A stretch of DNA of 27,300 nt from Candidatus Omnitrophota bacterium. GTDB lineage: Bacteria; Omnitrophota; Gorgyraeia; 2-01-FULL-45-10. Shown piece after piece: positions 1-7,634 of the stretch. The stretch lies in contig JAQUQN010000008.1 of the NCBI GenBank assembly GCA_028716065.1, forward strand, positions 1 to 27,300, written 5' to 3'. The stretch's first letter is position 1. Every line of letters begins with the position of its first letter. The notes beneath the pieces were generated by a model that saw nothing but the letters and a program-made list of their open reading frames with translations, ran no database searches and was not told where the DNA came from. A program made the translations under genes and the position numbers.

Positions 1-759
1 CTTCGAGATATTTTTTTTGACGGCAAGATTTTTTTTGGAGACATCCGGGCCATTGCCGGCCACCACCTCATTTACCAGCGGGCCCATCTCCACCCGCTCT
101 CTTCTTAATTCCATCTTTCCCGCCTCTATCTTTGAAATATCCAGAAGGTCCGTCACCAGCCTCATCAGCCGTTCCACGTTCCTTTTGGCGATCTCAAGGA
201 CCTCTTTTTGTTGCGGGCTGACAGGGCCGATTATTCCGTCAAGGATGTTGTCCATGGAAGCCCTGATTATGCCAAGAGGGTTTTTGAACTCATGTGAGAC
301 ATTCGCGACAAAGGCCGATTTCCTCCTGTCCATCTCTTCCAGCAGCTCCTCGGCCTTTTTTATCTTGCTGATGTCGTTCCCGACACAGATTATCTCTTTT
401 TCTCTGCTATCTTTGTCAAATATGGCCCTGTTCGTCCACGCTATCCAGACGCGCTGGCCGTCGCGCAGCATATTCTCGTTTTCGTTATTGATATGCCTGT
501 CGGTGTCGAGCATGATGTCGCTGATCATCTTCTTGAGGTCATGGCCGGCGCTATCCGTGAACGGCACTATGGTCCCGATCACGCTGTGTCCCAGCAGCTC
601 GCTTTTTTTATAGCCGAAGAACCGTTGCGCGAATTTATTGAGAAAGGTGATCCTGCCCTTTGTATCCATTCGGAGAATGATGCTGTTCACATTCTCCACG
701 AAATCCCGGTATTTCCGTTCCTCTTCCCTTGACGCGCCCCGCGCCCATTTTTTGTCCAT
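1..759 (-). CDS. PAS-HisKA sensor histidine kinase, 3'-truncated by window edge
   Basis: The first 253 codons of a minus-strand gene are visible and no stop is reached, so the catalytic ATPase domain lies outside the window. After a short charged N-terminus, residues about 15-140 look like a PAS domain (FVENVNSIILRMD, FGYKKSELLG, then a GNDISKIKKAEE exit helix). A HisKA dimerisation domain follows with the H-box FVANVSHEFKNPL, whose phospho-acceptor is His156, and then LLDISKIEAGKMEL. There is no signal peptide or membrane segment, so it should be a cytoplasmic sensor that autophosphorylates and passes phosphate to an unseen response regulator. The ATG at 759 is the first in-frame start after a TAA and has purine-rich GAAGAGG just upstream. 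It is divergent from the B12 operon. Family assignment is firm; signal and partner are unknown. Confidence 0.88.
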   Translation of the reverse strand, partial: MDKKWARGASREEERKYRDFVENVNSIILRMDTKGRITFLNKFAQRFFGYKKSELLGHSVIGTIVPFTDSAGHDLKKMISDIMLDTDRHINNENENMLRDGQRVWIAWTNRAIFDKDSREKEIICVGNDISKIKKAEELLEEMDRRKSAFVANVSHEFKNPLGIIRASMDNILDGIIGPVSPQQKEVLEIAKRNVERLMRLVTDLLDISKIEAGKMELRRERVEMGPLVNEVVAGNGPDVSKKNLAVKKNISK

Positions 760-798
760 GGCCTCTTCCGTTCCCTCCGATACGCGTATTTCGTATAA

Positions 799-827
799 AT
801 CTTACATTAAAATGCCAGCGATTACAA
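799..827 (-). promoter_or_regulatory. possible promoter of the sensor kinase gene
   Basis: On the minus strand TTGTAA (822-827) and TAAGAT (799-804) are separated by 17 bases, placing a start near 792, about 33 bases ahead of the kinase ATG. Each hexamer matches the sigma-70 consensus at only four of six positions, so this is tentative. Confidence 0.3.
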
Positions 828-861
828 GGTTTAAGATGCCGCGCGTCGATCCTCTATATAG

Positions 862-890
862 TTGACATTTGTCTCCGCCTGGTGTAAGAT
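862..890 (+). promoter_or_regulatory. sigma-70-type promoter of the B12 operon
   Basis: A perfect TTGACA (862-867) is followed after 17 bases by TAAGAT (885-890). Transcription would begin near 897, just ahead of the first helix of the cobalamin riboswitch at 909. The position fits a riboswitch-led operon. The -10 hexamer is imperfect, and the call rests on spacing and context. Confidence 0.6.
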
Positions 891-908
891 TGATTTCGAC
901 ATATAAGG

Positions 909-1090
909 GTACAGGTCCTTGAATTTCGGTTAAAAGGGAAACCCGTGGTAATCGGGTGCGGTCCCGCCGCTGTAATCCTGCCTTTTCTTTAGACGGAAAG
1001 GGAACCCTTTCAACAAAGTTAGCCACTGTCCGGCCAGATCGGACGGGAAGGCGGTTGAAAGGGCGGGAGAGCCAGAAGACCTGCCTGTAC
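909..1090 (+). promoter_or_regulatory. cobalamin riboswitch aptamer, long form
   Basis: The closing helix P1 is an exact 7-bp match, GTACAGG (909-915) with CCTGTAC (1084-1090). Inside are the conserved core (AAAGGGAAACCCGTGGTAAT, then GGGTGCGGTCCCGCCGCTGTAA) and the B12 box AGCCAGAAGACCTGCC near 1070-1085. The roughly 180-nt length leaves room for the peripheral helices of the long form, the class generally associated with adenosylcobalamin. It lies directly upstream of cobC-cobU-cobT-cobS and is followed by an intrinsic terminator, so cobalamin binding should lower expression of the operon. The identification is by motif and context; ligand form is inferred. Confidence 0.93.
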
Positions 1091-1164
1091 TGGAAGGAAA
1101 GAGCGCAACTTCTTTTTTTAGCGCTTTTTGCTCCTCGAGGAAGGGTCAAGTAAATCAGGGTGCA

Positions 1165-1196
1165 ACCCCGACTTCACGGTCGGGGTATTTTATTTT
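1165..1196 (+). terminator. intrinsic terminator, expression platform of the first riboswitch
   Basis: ACCCCGAC (1165-1172) pairs perfectly with GTCGGGGT (1179-1186) around a six-base loop, followed by the T-rich run ATTTTATTTT. It lies between the aptamer and the ribosome binding site of cobC, which fits a transcription-attenuation mechanism that stops the operon when cobalamin is bound. Confidence 0.82.
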
Positions 1197-1210
1197 CCGG
1201 AGGGTTTTTT

Positions 1211-1813
1211 GTGAAGAGGCTGATACTGATACGCCACGGCGAGACGGATTGCAATCTCGAGGCGAGATATTGCGGGTTTTGTAATTTCCCGCTGAACGAG
1301 AAAGGGGTGTGGCAGTCCAGAAAACTGGCAGCCAGGATTAAGAGATTCAGGATAGATAAGGTATATTCGAGCGACCTGAAGAGGGCCTGTCAGACATCCG
1401 AGATATTGTTCAGAAAGGCGAAGATAGAAAAATTCCCGGACCTGCGCGAGATAAATGTGGGGATATTCGAAGGGTTGAGGTACGAGGAGATAGCCGAGAG
1501 GCACGGCCGGCTTTACAAAAAGTGGCTCGCAGACCCGTTCGGGGTGAAGATCCCGGAGGGGGAAAGCTTCACCGAAATGAGAACGCGGGTAAGGAAGAGA
1601 TTGGCCTTTATCGCCTCCACCAATGCCGGAAAGACCGTAGCGATAATCTCTCATGGAGGGCCGATAAGGGTCGTCCTTAACGATGCCCTCGGCCGCGGAC
1701 CGAAAAGGTTCTGGGAGATAACGCTGGATAACTGCGCCTTGAGCATAATAGATTTTTCCGCGAAACGCAAACCGCGCGCGGTAAAGATAAACGATACGGC
1801 GCATCTTAAATAG
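1211..1813 (+). CDS. cobC: histidine phosphatase, probable alpha-ribazole phosphatase
   Basis: A 200-residue histidine phosphatase. The N-terminal signature LIRHGETDCN carries the phospho-accepting His9, EINVGIFEGL supplies the usual catalytic Glu region, and IISHGGPIRVV contains the second histidine. In the B12 pathway CobC removes the 5'-phosphate of alpha-ribazole phosphate or adenosylcobalamin phosphate; that specific role is inferred from its place as first gene behind a cobalamin riboswitch and next to cobU. The GTG at 1211 is chosen because CCGGAGGG lies 7 bases upstream and the protein then starts MKRLILIRHGE; an in-frame GTG at 1160 would overlap the terminator. Other members of this family dephosphorylate sugars or small phosphates, so family is certain and substrate likely. 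Confidence 0.88.
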   Translation: MKRLILIRHGETDCNLEARYCGFCNFPLNEKGVWQSRKLAARIKRFRIDKVYSSDLKRACQTSEILFRKAKIEKFPDLREINVGIFEGLRYEEIAERHGRLYKKWLADPFGVKIPEGESFTEMRTRVRKRLAFIASTNAGKTVAIISHGGPIRVVLNDALGRGPKRFWEITLDNCALSIIDFSAKRKPRAVKINDTAHLK

Positions 1814-1825
1814 GGGCATTTATAT

Positions 1826-2368
1826 ATGAAGAGGTTCATTTTTATTCTGGGAGGCATGCGCAGCGGCAAGAGCTCTTACGCCGTAAAACTGGCGAAGGAT
1901 TTAAATAAAAAGACAGCTTTCATTGCCACGGCAATCCCCTTCGACAGCGAAATGAAAAATAGGATAAAGTCTCACAGGCTCTCCAGGCCGAAGGATTGGA
2001 AGGTGGTCGAAGAGCCAAAAGCGGTGGAGAAGGCCTTGCCCGGGCTTAAGAATAGATACGGCCTGGTACTGATAGACTGTCTCGGGTTGCTCGTTTCGAA
2101 TCTTTTGATGAGCGGTATGAAAGAGGGACAGATAAAGAAGAAAATCACCCGCCTCCTCCGCGCCATAGAAAAGGGCGATTCCGACATAATCCTGGTATCG
2201 AACGAGGTCGGAAGCGGCCTGGTGCCGGATAATGTCTTAGGAAGGGCCTTCACCGACACCCTCGGGCTGGCCAATCAGATGATGGCCAAAGCCGCCGACG
2301 AGGTCATATTCATGCAGTGCGGGATACCAACATGGCTTAAGAGGAAGATTAAATATGAGAAAATTTGA
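1826..2368 (+). CDS. cobU: adenosylcobinamide kinase / adenosylcobinamide-phosphate guanylyltransferase
   Basis: A 180-residue CobU-type bifunctional enzyme, which phosphorylates adenosylcobinamide and then transfers GMP to form adenosylcobinamide-GDP. The P-loop is GGMRSGKSS near the N-terminus. FIATAIPFDSEMKNRIKSHR followed by LSRPKDWKVVEEP contains the histidine that carries the GMP intermediate in CobU, and LVSNEVGSGLVPDN with LGLANQMMAKAADEVIFMQCGIP is the conserved C-terminal part. Length equals the usual family size. It starts 12 bases after cobC and its last 14 bases overlap cobT, which indicates translational coupling. This is the salvage entry point for cobinamide, in line with the BtuBFCD genes downstream. 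Confidence 0.95.
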   Translation: MKRFIFILGGMRSGKSSYAVKLAKDLNKKTAFIATAIPFDSEMKNRIKSHRLSRPKDWKVVEEPKAVEKALPGLKNRYGLVLIDCLGLLVSNLLMSGMKEGQIKKKITRLLRAIEKGDSDIILVSNEVGSGLVPDNVLGRAFTDTLGLANQMMAKAADEVIFMQCGIPTWLKRKIKYEKI

Positions 2369-3416
2369 TGAGACGATACAAAGGATCCAAAAAATAGATT
2401 TTTCGCTCGCGAAAGCGACTCAAAGGCGGCTCGACAACCTGACAAAGCCTTTGGGGAGCCTTGGCAGGCTTGAAGAACTCGCAAAACAGATAGTCGAGAT
2501 AACGAAGAAGGAGAGGCCATCGTTAAAGAAGAAGGTGATATTTACGATGGCGGGAGATCACGGTGTTACAGAAGAAGGCGTGAGCGCTTATCCGAAAGAA
2601 GTGACTCCGCAGATGGTTTATAATTTTATGGCCGGCGGCGCCGGGATAAACGTATTGGCCAGGCATGTCGGCGCGAGAGTCATCGTCGTGGACATGGGAG
2701 TGGCCTGCGATCTGAAAGAACACAATGATCTCGTGATAAAGAAGGTCGGATACGGCACCAGGAACATGGCCAAAGGCAGCTCGATGACAAAAGAAGAAGC
2801 ATTAAAAGCGCTCGAAGGCGGCATTGAGGCGTTTGAAGAAGAGTTTGTAAAAGGCATGGATATAGCTGGCACCGGAGACATGGGCATCGGCAATACCACC
2901 CCATCGAGCGCCATCGCCAGTGTCTTGACGGGCAGAAAGGTCGAGGATGTTACCGGCAGGGGAACCGGAGTGGACGATAAGGCATTTGCCGGCAAGGTCG
3001 CTATAATAAGAAAGGCGATAGAAGTTAATAAGCCTGATGCCAAAGACCCCATCGATGTACTGGCAAAGGTCGGAGGGTTTGAGATAGGGGGCATCGCCGG
3101 CCTTATACTGGCCGCATCCGCCAATCGGGTGCCGGTCGTGATAGACGGCTTTATCTCTGGAGCGGCAGCCTTACTGGCGTATAAATTAGAACCCAAAACG
3201 AAGGAATACATGATAGCCGCCCACCAATCAGTCGAGAGGGGCCATCGCATAATTCTCGAACATATCGGGCTTAAACCGCTCCTCGATTTAGACCTGAGGC
3301 TGGGTGAAGGGACCGGCGCGGCACTCGGCATCTCAATTGCCGAAGCTGCGGTCAAGATATTGACCCAGATGGCCAGTTTCAAGGATGCTGGCGTCTCCGA
3401 AAGGGTAAAAAAGTGA
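2355..3416 (+). CDS. cobT: nicotinate-nucleotide--dimethylbenzimidazole phosphoribosyltransferase
   Basis: A 353-residue CobT, which makes alpha-ribazole phosphate by activating the lower-ligand base with nicotinate mononucleotide. Diagnostic segments are the N-terminal LDNLTKPLGSLGRLEELA, the nucleotide-site region TMAGDHGVTEEGVSAYPKEV, the glycine-rich DMGIGNTTPSSAI, and near the C-terminus LGEGTGAAL, whose Glu318 corresponds to the catalytic base. The length is typical. It overlaps cobU by 14 bases and shares a GTGA junction with cobS. No lower-ligand biosynthesis gene is seen nearby, so the base may be acquired or made elsewhere. Confidence 0.96.
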   Translation: MRKFDETIQRIQKIDFSLAKATQRRLDNLTKPLGSLGRLEELAKQIVEITKKERPSLKKKVIFTMAGDHGVTEEGVSAYPKEVTPQMVYNFMAGGAGINVLARHVGARVIVVDMGVACDLKEHNDLVIKKVGYGTRNMAKGSSMTKEEALKALEGGIEAFEEEFVKGMDIAGTGDMGIGNTTPSSAIASVLTGRKVEDVTGRGTGVDDKAFAGKVAIIRKAIEVNKPDAKDPIDVLAKVGGFEIGGIAGLILAASANRVPVVIDGFISGAAALLAYKLEPKTKEYMIAAHQSVERGHRIILEHIGLKPLLDLDLRLGEGTGAALGISIAEAAVKILTQMASFKDAGVSERVKK

Positions 3417-4162
3417 AACGCTTTTTAATAGCGCTGCAATTTCTGACAATACTTCCGGTCAAGTTTAAAGGTAAGGTGGCTCCGGAAGAGATGGCAGGAT
3501 CGCTGGCGTACTTTCCGCTCGTGGGAGCCCTCATAGGATGCGTTCTTGCGCTCGTCTCGGTCCTCTTCGGTTTCCTGCCGTCGCTCGTGACAGCGGCTCT
3601 TATCCTCATAGCGTCTATAGTGATAACAGGGGGGATGCATCTGGACGGATTAGCCGATACCTGTGACGGGTTTTACGGTTCAAGATCGAAAGAAGAGATA
3701 CTGAGAATAATGCGCGACAGCCACATCGGCGCGATGGGAGTGATCGGACTGGCCGTAATATTGATATTTAAGTTTTCAGCCTTCGCTGCCATTCCGAAGA
3801 GCGTTTTATGGAAGACGCTCATCATGATGGCGGCCTTTTCGAGATGGGCCCAGGCGCTGGCCTGTTACGGTTCTCAATATGCGCGCCAGGACGGCAAGGC
3901 GAAAGATTTTGTGGAGCGTGCCACCAAAAAAGATATATTGATAGCGATGGCCCTTACTCTCCTATTGTTCGCGGCACTGATGCGGGCATGTGGCGTGGTA
4001 GTCTTCGGAATATCTACGGTAATAGCGTACTTGTTTATAAGGTATTTCAGGAAAAGGATAGGTGGCATGACGGGGGATACGATCGGGGCATTGAGCGAAT
4101 CCTCGGAAGCCCTGATCCTATTTTTAAACCTCGTCTATATATTTCCATGGCGCTTTTATTGA
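3413..4162 (+). CDS. cobS: adenosylcobinamide-GDP ribazoletransferase (cobalamin synthase)
   Basis: A 249-residue integral membrane enzyme that joins adenosylcobinamide-GDP to alpha-ribazole (phosphate). The N-terminus FLIALQFLTILPV is the family hallmark, MHLDGLADTCDGFYGSRSKE holds the Asp-rich metal-binding motif, DSHIGAMGVIGL follows, and MTGDTIGALSESSEALILF is near the end. Several hydrophobic segments run between these motifs. Translation begins at GTG 3413 inside the GTGA overlap with the cobT stop. The product acts in the inner membrane, next to CbiB from the following gene. Confidence 0.95.
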   Translation: MKRFLIALQFLTILPVKFKGKVAPEEMAGSLAYFPLVGALIGCVLALVSVLFGFLPSLVTAALILIASIVITGGMHLDGLADTCDGFYGSRSKEEILRIMRDSHIGAMGVIGLAVILIFKFSAFAAIPKSVLWKTLIMMAAFSRWAQALACYGSQYARQDGKAKDFVERATKKDILIAMALTLLLFAALMRACGVVVFGISTVIAYLFIRYFRKRIGGMTGDTIGALSESSEALILFLNLVYIFPWRFY

Positions 4163-5088
4163 TGACTTCCTATATCGCGGACCTGGTCTTCGGCGACCCG
4201 GAGAAGCTTCCTCATCCTACCAGGATGATGGGGAAGTTCATCCTTTTTTCGGAGTCGGTGCTGAGGGGCGAGTCCGGCAAGTCAAAGGAGTGCGCGAAAG
4301 GGGCATTTCTGGCCATCCTGGTGATAGGGTTGGTCTTCTCGGTATCATTTTTGATATTCAAGCTTCTTTCTAATATAAATCCTTTTCTCGGATTCGCCTT
4401 TCTGGCATATCTCGGGTATACGACGATAGCCGTGAAGGACATGCGCGATAAGGCCGGAGCTGTAATGAAGGCTCTTAACACTAACGATATGAACGGCGCC
4501 AGGGGAAGGCTCTCCATGATCGTCGGCCGCGACACTGCGAAGCTGGATGAGAAAGATATCTCGACCGCCGCTGTCGAAAGCGTCGCCGAGAGCGTTAACG
4601 ACGGAATAGTGGCGCCGATATTCTATTTTATAATCGGCGGACCGTTACTGGCCATAGTCTATAAGGCGATAAATACGCTCGATTCCATGCTGGGATACAA
4701 GAATGAGAGATATATCCATTTCGGCTGGTTCCCGGCGCGACTCGACGACGTGGCCAACTTCATCCCGGCCAGAATTTCAGCGTTCTTGATAGCCGTGGCA
4801 GCGGCGATACTCAAGAAGGATTTCAATGGAGCATTCGATATCATGTTAAGGGACGGAAATAAACATGAGTCACCCAATAGCGGCCTGTCAGAAGCCGCCA
4901 TGTCGGGAGCGCTTGGCGTGCGATTGGGCGGCAACGCTTATTATGAGGGCGAGCTTTGCGTGAGGCCGTATATAGGAGAGGGTAAAAGACAGATGGGGCC
5001 GCATCTGATAAAAGAGGCGCTCGATATAAGTTTTGTAGTTTCAGTATTGATCGTCGTGACAGGGGTCATCATAAGATGCGTAATATAG
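4147..5088 (+). CDS. cbiB: adenosylcobinamide-phosphate synthase CbiB
   Basis: A membrane protein of 313 residues in the CbiB/CobD family, which attaches the aminopropanol (phosphate) arm to cobyric acid. Recognised segments are ADLVFGDPEKLPHPTRMMG at the N-terminus, GRDTAKLDEKDISTAAVES followed by VAESVNDGIVAPIFYFIIGG, then YIHFGWFPARLDDVANFIPAR, and GGNAYYEGELCVRP near the end. Start choice: ATG 4147 gives about 11 residues before the GDP motif region, matching relatives, but ATG 4162, which overlaps the cobS TGA, is a real alternative. The open frame continues upstream through cobS and that part is spurious. It overlaps cobD by 13 bases. Confidence 0.93.
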   Translation: MALLLMTSYIADLVFGDPEKLPHPTRMMGKFILFSESVLRGESGKSKECAKGAFLAILVIGLVFSVSFLIFKLLSNINPFLGFAFLAYLGYTTIAVKDMRDKAGAVMKALNTNDMNGARGRLSMIVGRDTAKLDEKDISTAAVESVAESVNDGIVAPIFYFIIGGPLLAIVYKAINTLDSMLGYKNERYIHFGWFPARLDDVANFIPARISAFLIAVAAAILKKDFNGAFDIMLRDGNKHESPNSGLSEAAMSGALGVRLGGNAYYEGELCVRPYIGEGKRQMGPHLIKEALDISFVVSVLIVVTGVIIRCVI

Positions 5089-6125
5089 ATTTTTCGCACG
5101 GGGGGGATATTTATGGCATAAGAAGGAAGGGCGCGGGATCCATCATAGACTTTAGTTCTAATATAAACCCCCTCGGCCTGCCGCATAGTGCAAAAAAGGC
5201 CGCATCCGGAAATATTGATGCGATCACGCGCTATCCCGATATAGAGTCCAGGGCCTTAAAGGCGGGTATCGCTGACTATTGGGACATATCGCCTGAAAAT
5301 ATCCTGTGCGGGAACGGCTCGGCCGAACTGATATATTCATTAATAGAAGCATATAGGCCTAAAATTGTCCACATGCCAGCGCCGACTTTCTCGGAATATG
5401 AGAGGGCATCCTCGGTCGTGGGCTCTAAGGTAAGATTTATCAGGCTGCGGGAGGCAGAAGGTTTTAATCTCAAAAATACGGATTTCAGGGCTCTTAAGAC
5501 GGTAGTCATGTGTAATCCCAATAATCCAACGGGAAACCTCCTGATAAAAAATAGAAAGATCGGTCTTCCGCAAGATCTGCTGATCGTGGACGAGGCCTTC
5601 ATGGATTTTTTACCGGACGAGCCGCGCCATACGCTCATTCCCCGCGTCGTCAGGGACAAGAGGACAATAGTCATTCGCACGTTCACGAAATTCTTCGCCA
5701 TGCCGGGGTTGAGACTCGGCTATCTCGTCGCGCACCGCGATACAATAAACAGGATAAGGTCTTTCATGCCTCCATGGAACGTCAATTGCATGGCCGAAAC
5801 CGCAGCTTTGAGCATCCTGAAGGACAAAAAATATATAAGACTTTCCAGGCAATTTATCGAAGAAGAAAAAGATTATCTTTATGACCGGATAACGGATATA
5901 GAAGGCCTTAGACCGTATCCACCCGCCGCAAATTTCATCCTGATAAAAATAGAGAAAAAAGGTTTTATGTCGGCTGTCTTCGCCGAAAGATTGCTCAAAA
6001 AAGGGATACTCATAAGAGATTGCGCAAATTTCCGGAATTTATCCGGTAACTTTATAAGGATGGCCGTGAGGAGTCGAAACGAGAATCAAAAATTGATAGA
6101 AGAGATGAAAGAGATTTTGAGATGA
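5076..6125 (+). CDS. cobD: L-threonine-O-3-phosphate decarboxylase (class I/II aminotransferase fold)
   Basis: A 349-residue PLP enzyme that produces (R)-1-aminopropan-2-ol phosphate for the nucleotide loop of cobalamin. The start FSHGGDIYGI and DFSSNINPLGLP are typical of CobD. CNPNNPTGN, VDEAFMDF and RTFTKFFAMPGLRLGY follow, with Lys205 in the last motif as the expected PLP lysine. The close relative HisC (histidinol-phosphate aminotransferase) shares this fold; position between cbiB and cobQ and the N-terminal HGG motif favour CobD. No threonine kinase for making the substrate is visible in the window. Overlaps exist at both ends (13 bases with cbiB, ATGA with cobQ). Confidence 0.92.
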   Translation: MRNIDFSHGGDIYGIRRKGAGSIIDFSSNINPLGLPHSAKKAASGNIDAITRYPDIESRALKAGIADYWDISPENILCGNGSAELIYSLIEAYRPKIVHMPAPTFSEYERASSVVGSKVRFIRLREAEGFNLKNTDFRALKTVVMCNPNNPTGNLLIKNRKIGLPQDLLIVDEAFMDFLPDEPRHTLIPRVVRDKRTIVIRTFTKFFAMPGLRLGYLVAHRDTINRIRSFMPPWNVNCMAETAALSILKDKKYIRLSRQFIEEEKDYLYDRITDIEGLRPYPPAANFILIKIEKKGFMSAVFAERLLKKGILIRDCANFRNLSGNFIRMAVRSRNENQKLIEEMKEILR

Positions 6126-7627
6126 AAAAAAAGGCCAGGGCTATCATGGTTCAGGGCACCGGTTCGGGCGTGGGAAAGAGCGTTGTCGTTTCGGCCTTAT
6201 GCCGTATATTCCTGCAGGATGGTTTCAGTGTATGTCCTTTTAAGGCCCAGAACATGGCGCTCAATTCTTTCGTCACGGAATCAGGCGGCGAGATCGGCCG
6301 CGCGCAGGCCACCCAGGCCGAAGCCTGCAGGATAAAGCCGACACCGGACATGAACCCTATCCTGATCAAGCCGACAAAAGATACCTCCGCCCAGGTGATA
6401 CTGCACGGCAGGCCCGTAAGCAACATGTCGGTTTATAGATATAAGGATTATAAAAAAACGGCATTCGGGAAGGTGAAAGAGTCTTTCAACCGCCTCAGCG
6501 GCGAATACGAGATCGTGGTCATGGAGGGAGCGGGCAGTCCTGCCGAGATAAACCTGAAAGCGCAGGATATCGTGAACATGAAGATGGCAAAGACAGCGGA
6601 TTCTCCCGTAATCCTCGTCGGAGATATAGACCGTGGAGGCGTGTTTGCCTGGCTCGTAGGAACGCTGGAGTTGCTGGATAGGGAAGAGAGAAAGAAGGTG
6701 AAGGGTTTTATCATAAATAAGTTCCGTGGCGACAAGCGCCTCCTGAGGCCGGGGATAAGATTTCTCGAGCAATATACGGGGATAAAGGTCCTGGGGGTCA
6801 TACCTTATTTCAGGGATATAAAGATACCCGAAGAAGACGCCGTGCCGCTCGATGAAAAAAGCCGCTGTCGGCAGATGGGTAAGAAGCTGAGGATAGCCGT
6901 CGTATACCTTCCGCACATCTCCAATTTTACGGATTTCGACGCGTTGGGCAATGAACCGGACGTCGTCTTGAGATATGTAACTTCGGTCAAAGAGCTGGGC
7001 AGTCCGGATCTCATTATAATTCCGGGGACAAAAAATACTGCTGGCGATTTGGAATATCTTAAAAAAGCAGGGTTGACCGATAGGATAATGTATCTATTCA
7101 AATCCGGAACCGTTGAATTGGCAGGAATCTGCGGAGGGTATCAGATGCTCGGAGAGAAGATATCGGATCCGCAGTCCATGGAAGGGAAGGAGAAAGAGAT
7201 GAAAGGCCTCGCCCTTCTTCCCGTACATACGGAATTACAGAAGGAGAAGACGCTTTCCCAGGTTATGGCGAAGGATCCGGTATCAGGCATAGAGGTTACA
7301 GGCTATGAGATACACCACGGCAGGACAAATTTCACAAGCGCTGCCATGCCCCGGTTCAAGGTCTCGAAAGTCCTGGGTAAAAAGGTAAAGAGAGATGATG
7401 GGGCCCGGACACGGGATGGACGGTGCTGGGGGACATACATCCACGGTATATTTGACAATGACGGTTTTCGCAGGCATTTTCTTAACAACTTGAGAAAAAA
7501 GAAGGGGTGGCCCGCCAGGGAATCCGGCGCCAGATATGACGTAGACAGGGAGATCGATAAGCTGGCCGGCCTAGTCAGGAAAAATATAAACTTGGACTTG
7601 TTGTATAAAATATTATCAAAGAAATGA
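6122..7627 (+). CDS. cobQ: adenosylcobyric acid synthase (glutamine-hydrolysing)
   Basis: A 501-residue cobyric acid synthase (CobQ/CbiP), which amidates four side chains of adenosylcobyrinic acid a,c-diamide using glutamine and ATP. The N-terminal dethiobiotin-synthetase-like domain carries the P-loop GTGSGVGKS (about residues 12-20) and FKAQNMALNSFVT. The C-terminal class I glutamine amidotransferase domain has the nucleophile in AGICGGYQM (Cys about 336), GYEIHHGRT, and the histidine in GTYIHGIFDN (about 441). Length is normal. It begins in an ATGA overlap with cobD. It is the only enzyme in this cluster that acts before the CbiB step, and no a,c-diamide synthase or ring-building gene is present. 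Confidence 0.95.
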   Translation: MKKKARAIMVQGTGSGVGKSVVVSALCRIFLQDGFSVCPFKAQNMALNSFVTESGGEIGRAQATQAEACRIKPTPDMNPILIKPTKDTSAQVILHGRPVSNMSVYRYKDYKKTAFGKVKESFNRLSGEYEIVVMEGAGSPAEINLKAQDIVNMKMAKTADSPVILVGDIDRGGVFAWLVGTLELLDREERKKVKGFIINKFRGDKRLLRPGIRFLEQYTGIKVLGVIPYFRDIKIPEEDAVPLDEKSRCRQMGKKLRIAVVYLPHISNFTDFDALGNEPDVVLRYVTSVKELGSPDLIIIPGTKNTAGDLEYLKKAGLTDRIMYLFKSGTVELAGICGGYQMLGEKISDPQSMEGKEKEMKGLALLPVHTELQKEKTLSQVMAKDPVSGIEVTGYEIHHGRTNFTSAAMPRFKVSKVLGKKVKRDDGARTRDGRCWGTYIHGIFDNDGFRRHFLNNLRKKKGWPARESGARYDVDREIDKLAGLVRKNINLDLLYKILSKK

Positions 7628-7634
7628 GGGCAAG

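Noticed and set aside
17..613. 198-codon plus-strand frame, Ser/Phe/Leu-rich
   Set aside because: It is the antisense shadow of the PAS-HisKA kinase, which has clear motifs on the minus strand.
956..1153. 65-codon open frame on the plus strand (and a longer one on minus) across the riboswitch
   Set aside because: The bases are explained by the cobalamin aptamer; the predicted peptide is low in meaning and has no ribosome binding site.
2618..3382. 254-codon minus-strand frame across cobT
   Set aside because: Antisense shadow of a complete, motif-bearing CobT; composition (Ser, Ala, Thr, Pro-rich) is typical of reverse-strand reading.
3808..4146. Upstream in-frame extension of cbiB by 113 codons
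   Set aside because: It lies wholly inside cobS in another frame and has no CbiB-like sequence before MALLLMTSYIADLVFGDP; the match to the family starts at 4147 or 4162.
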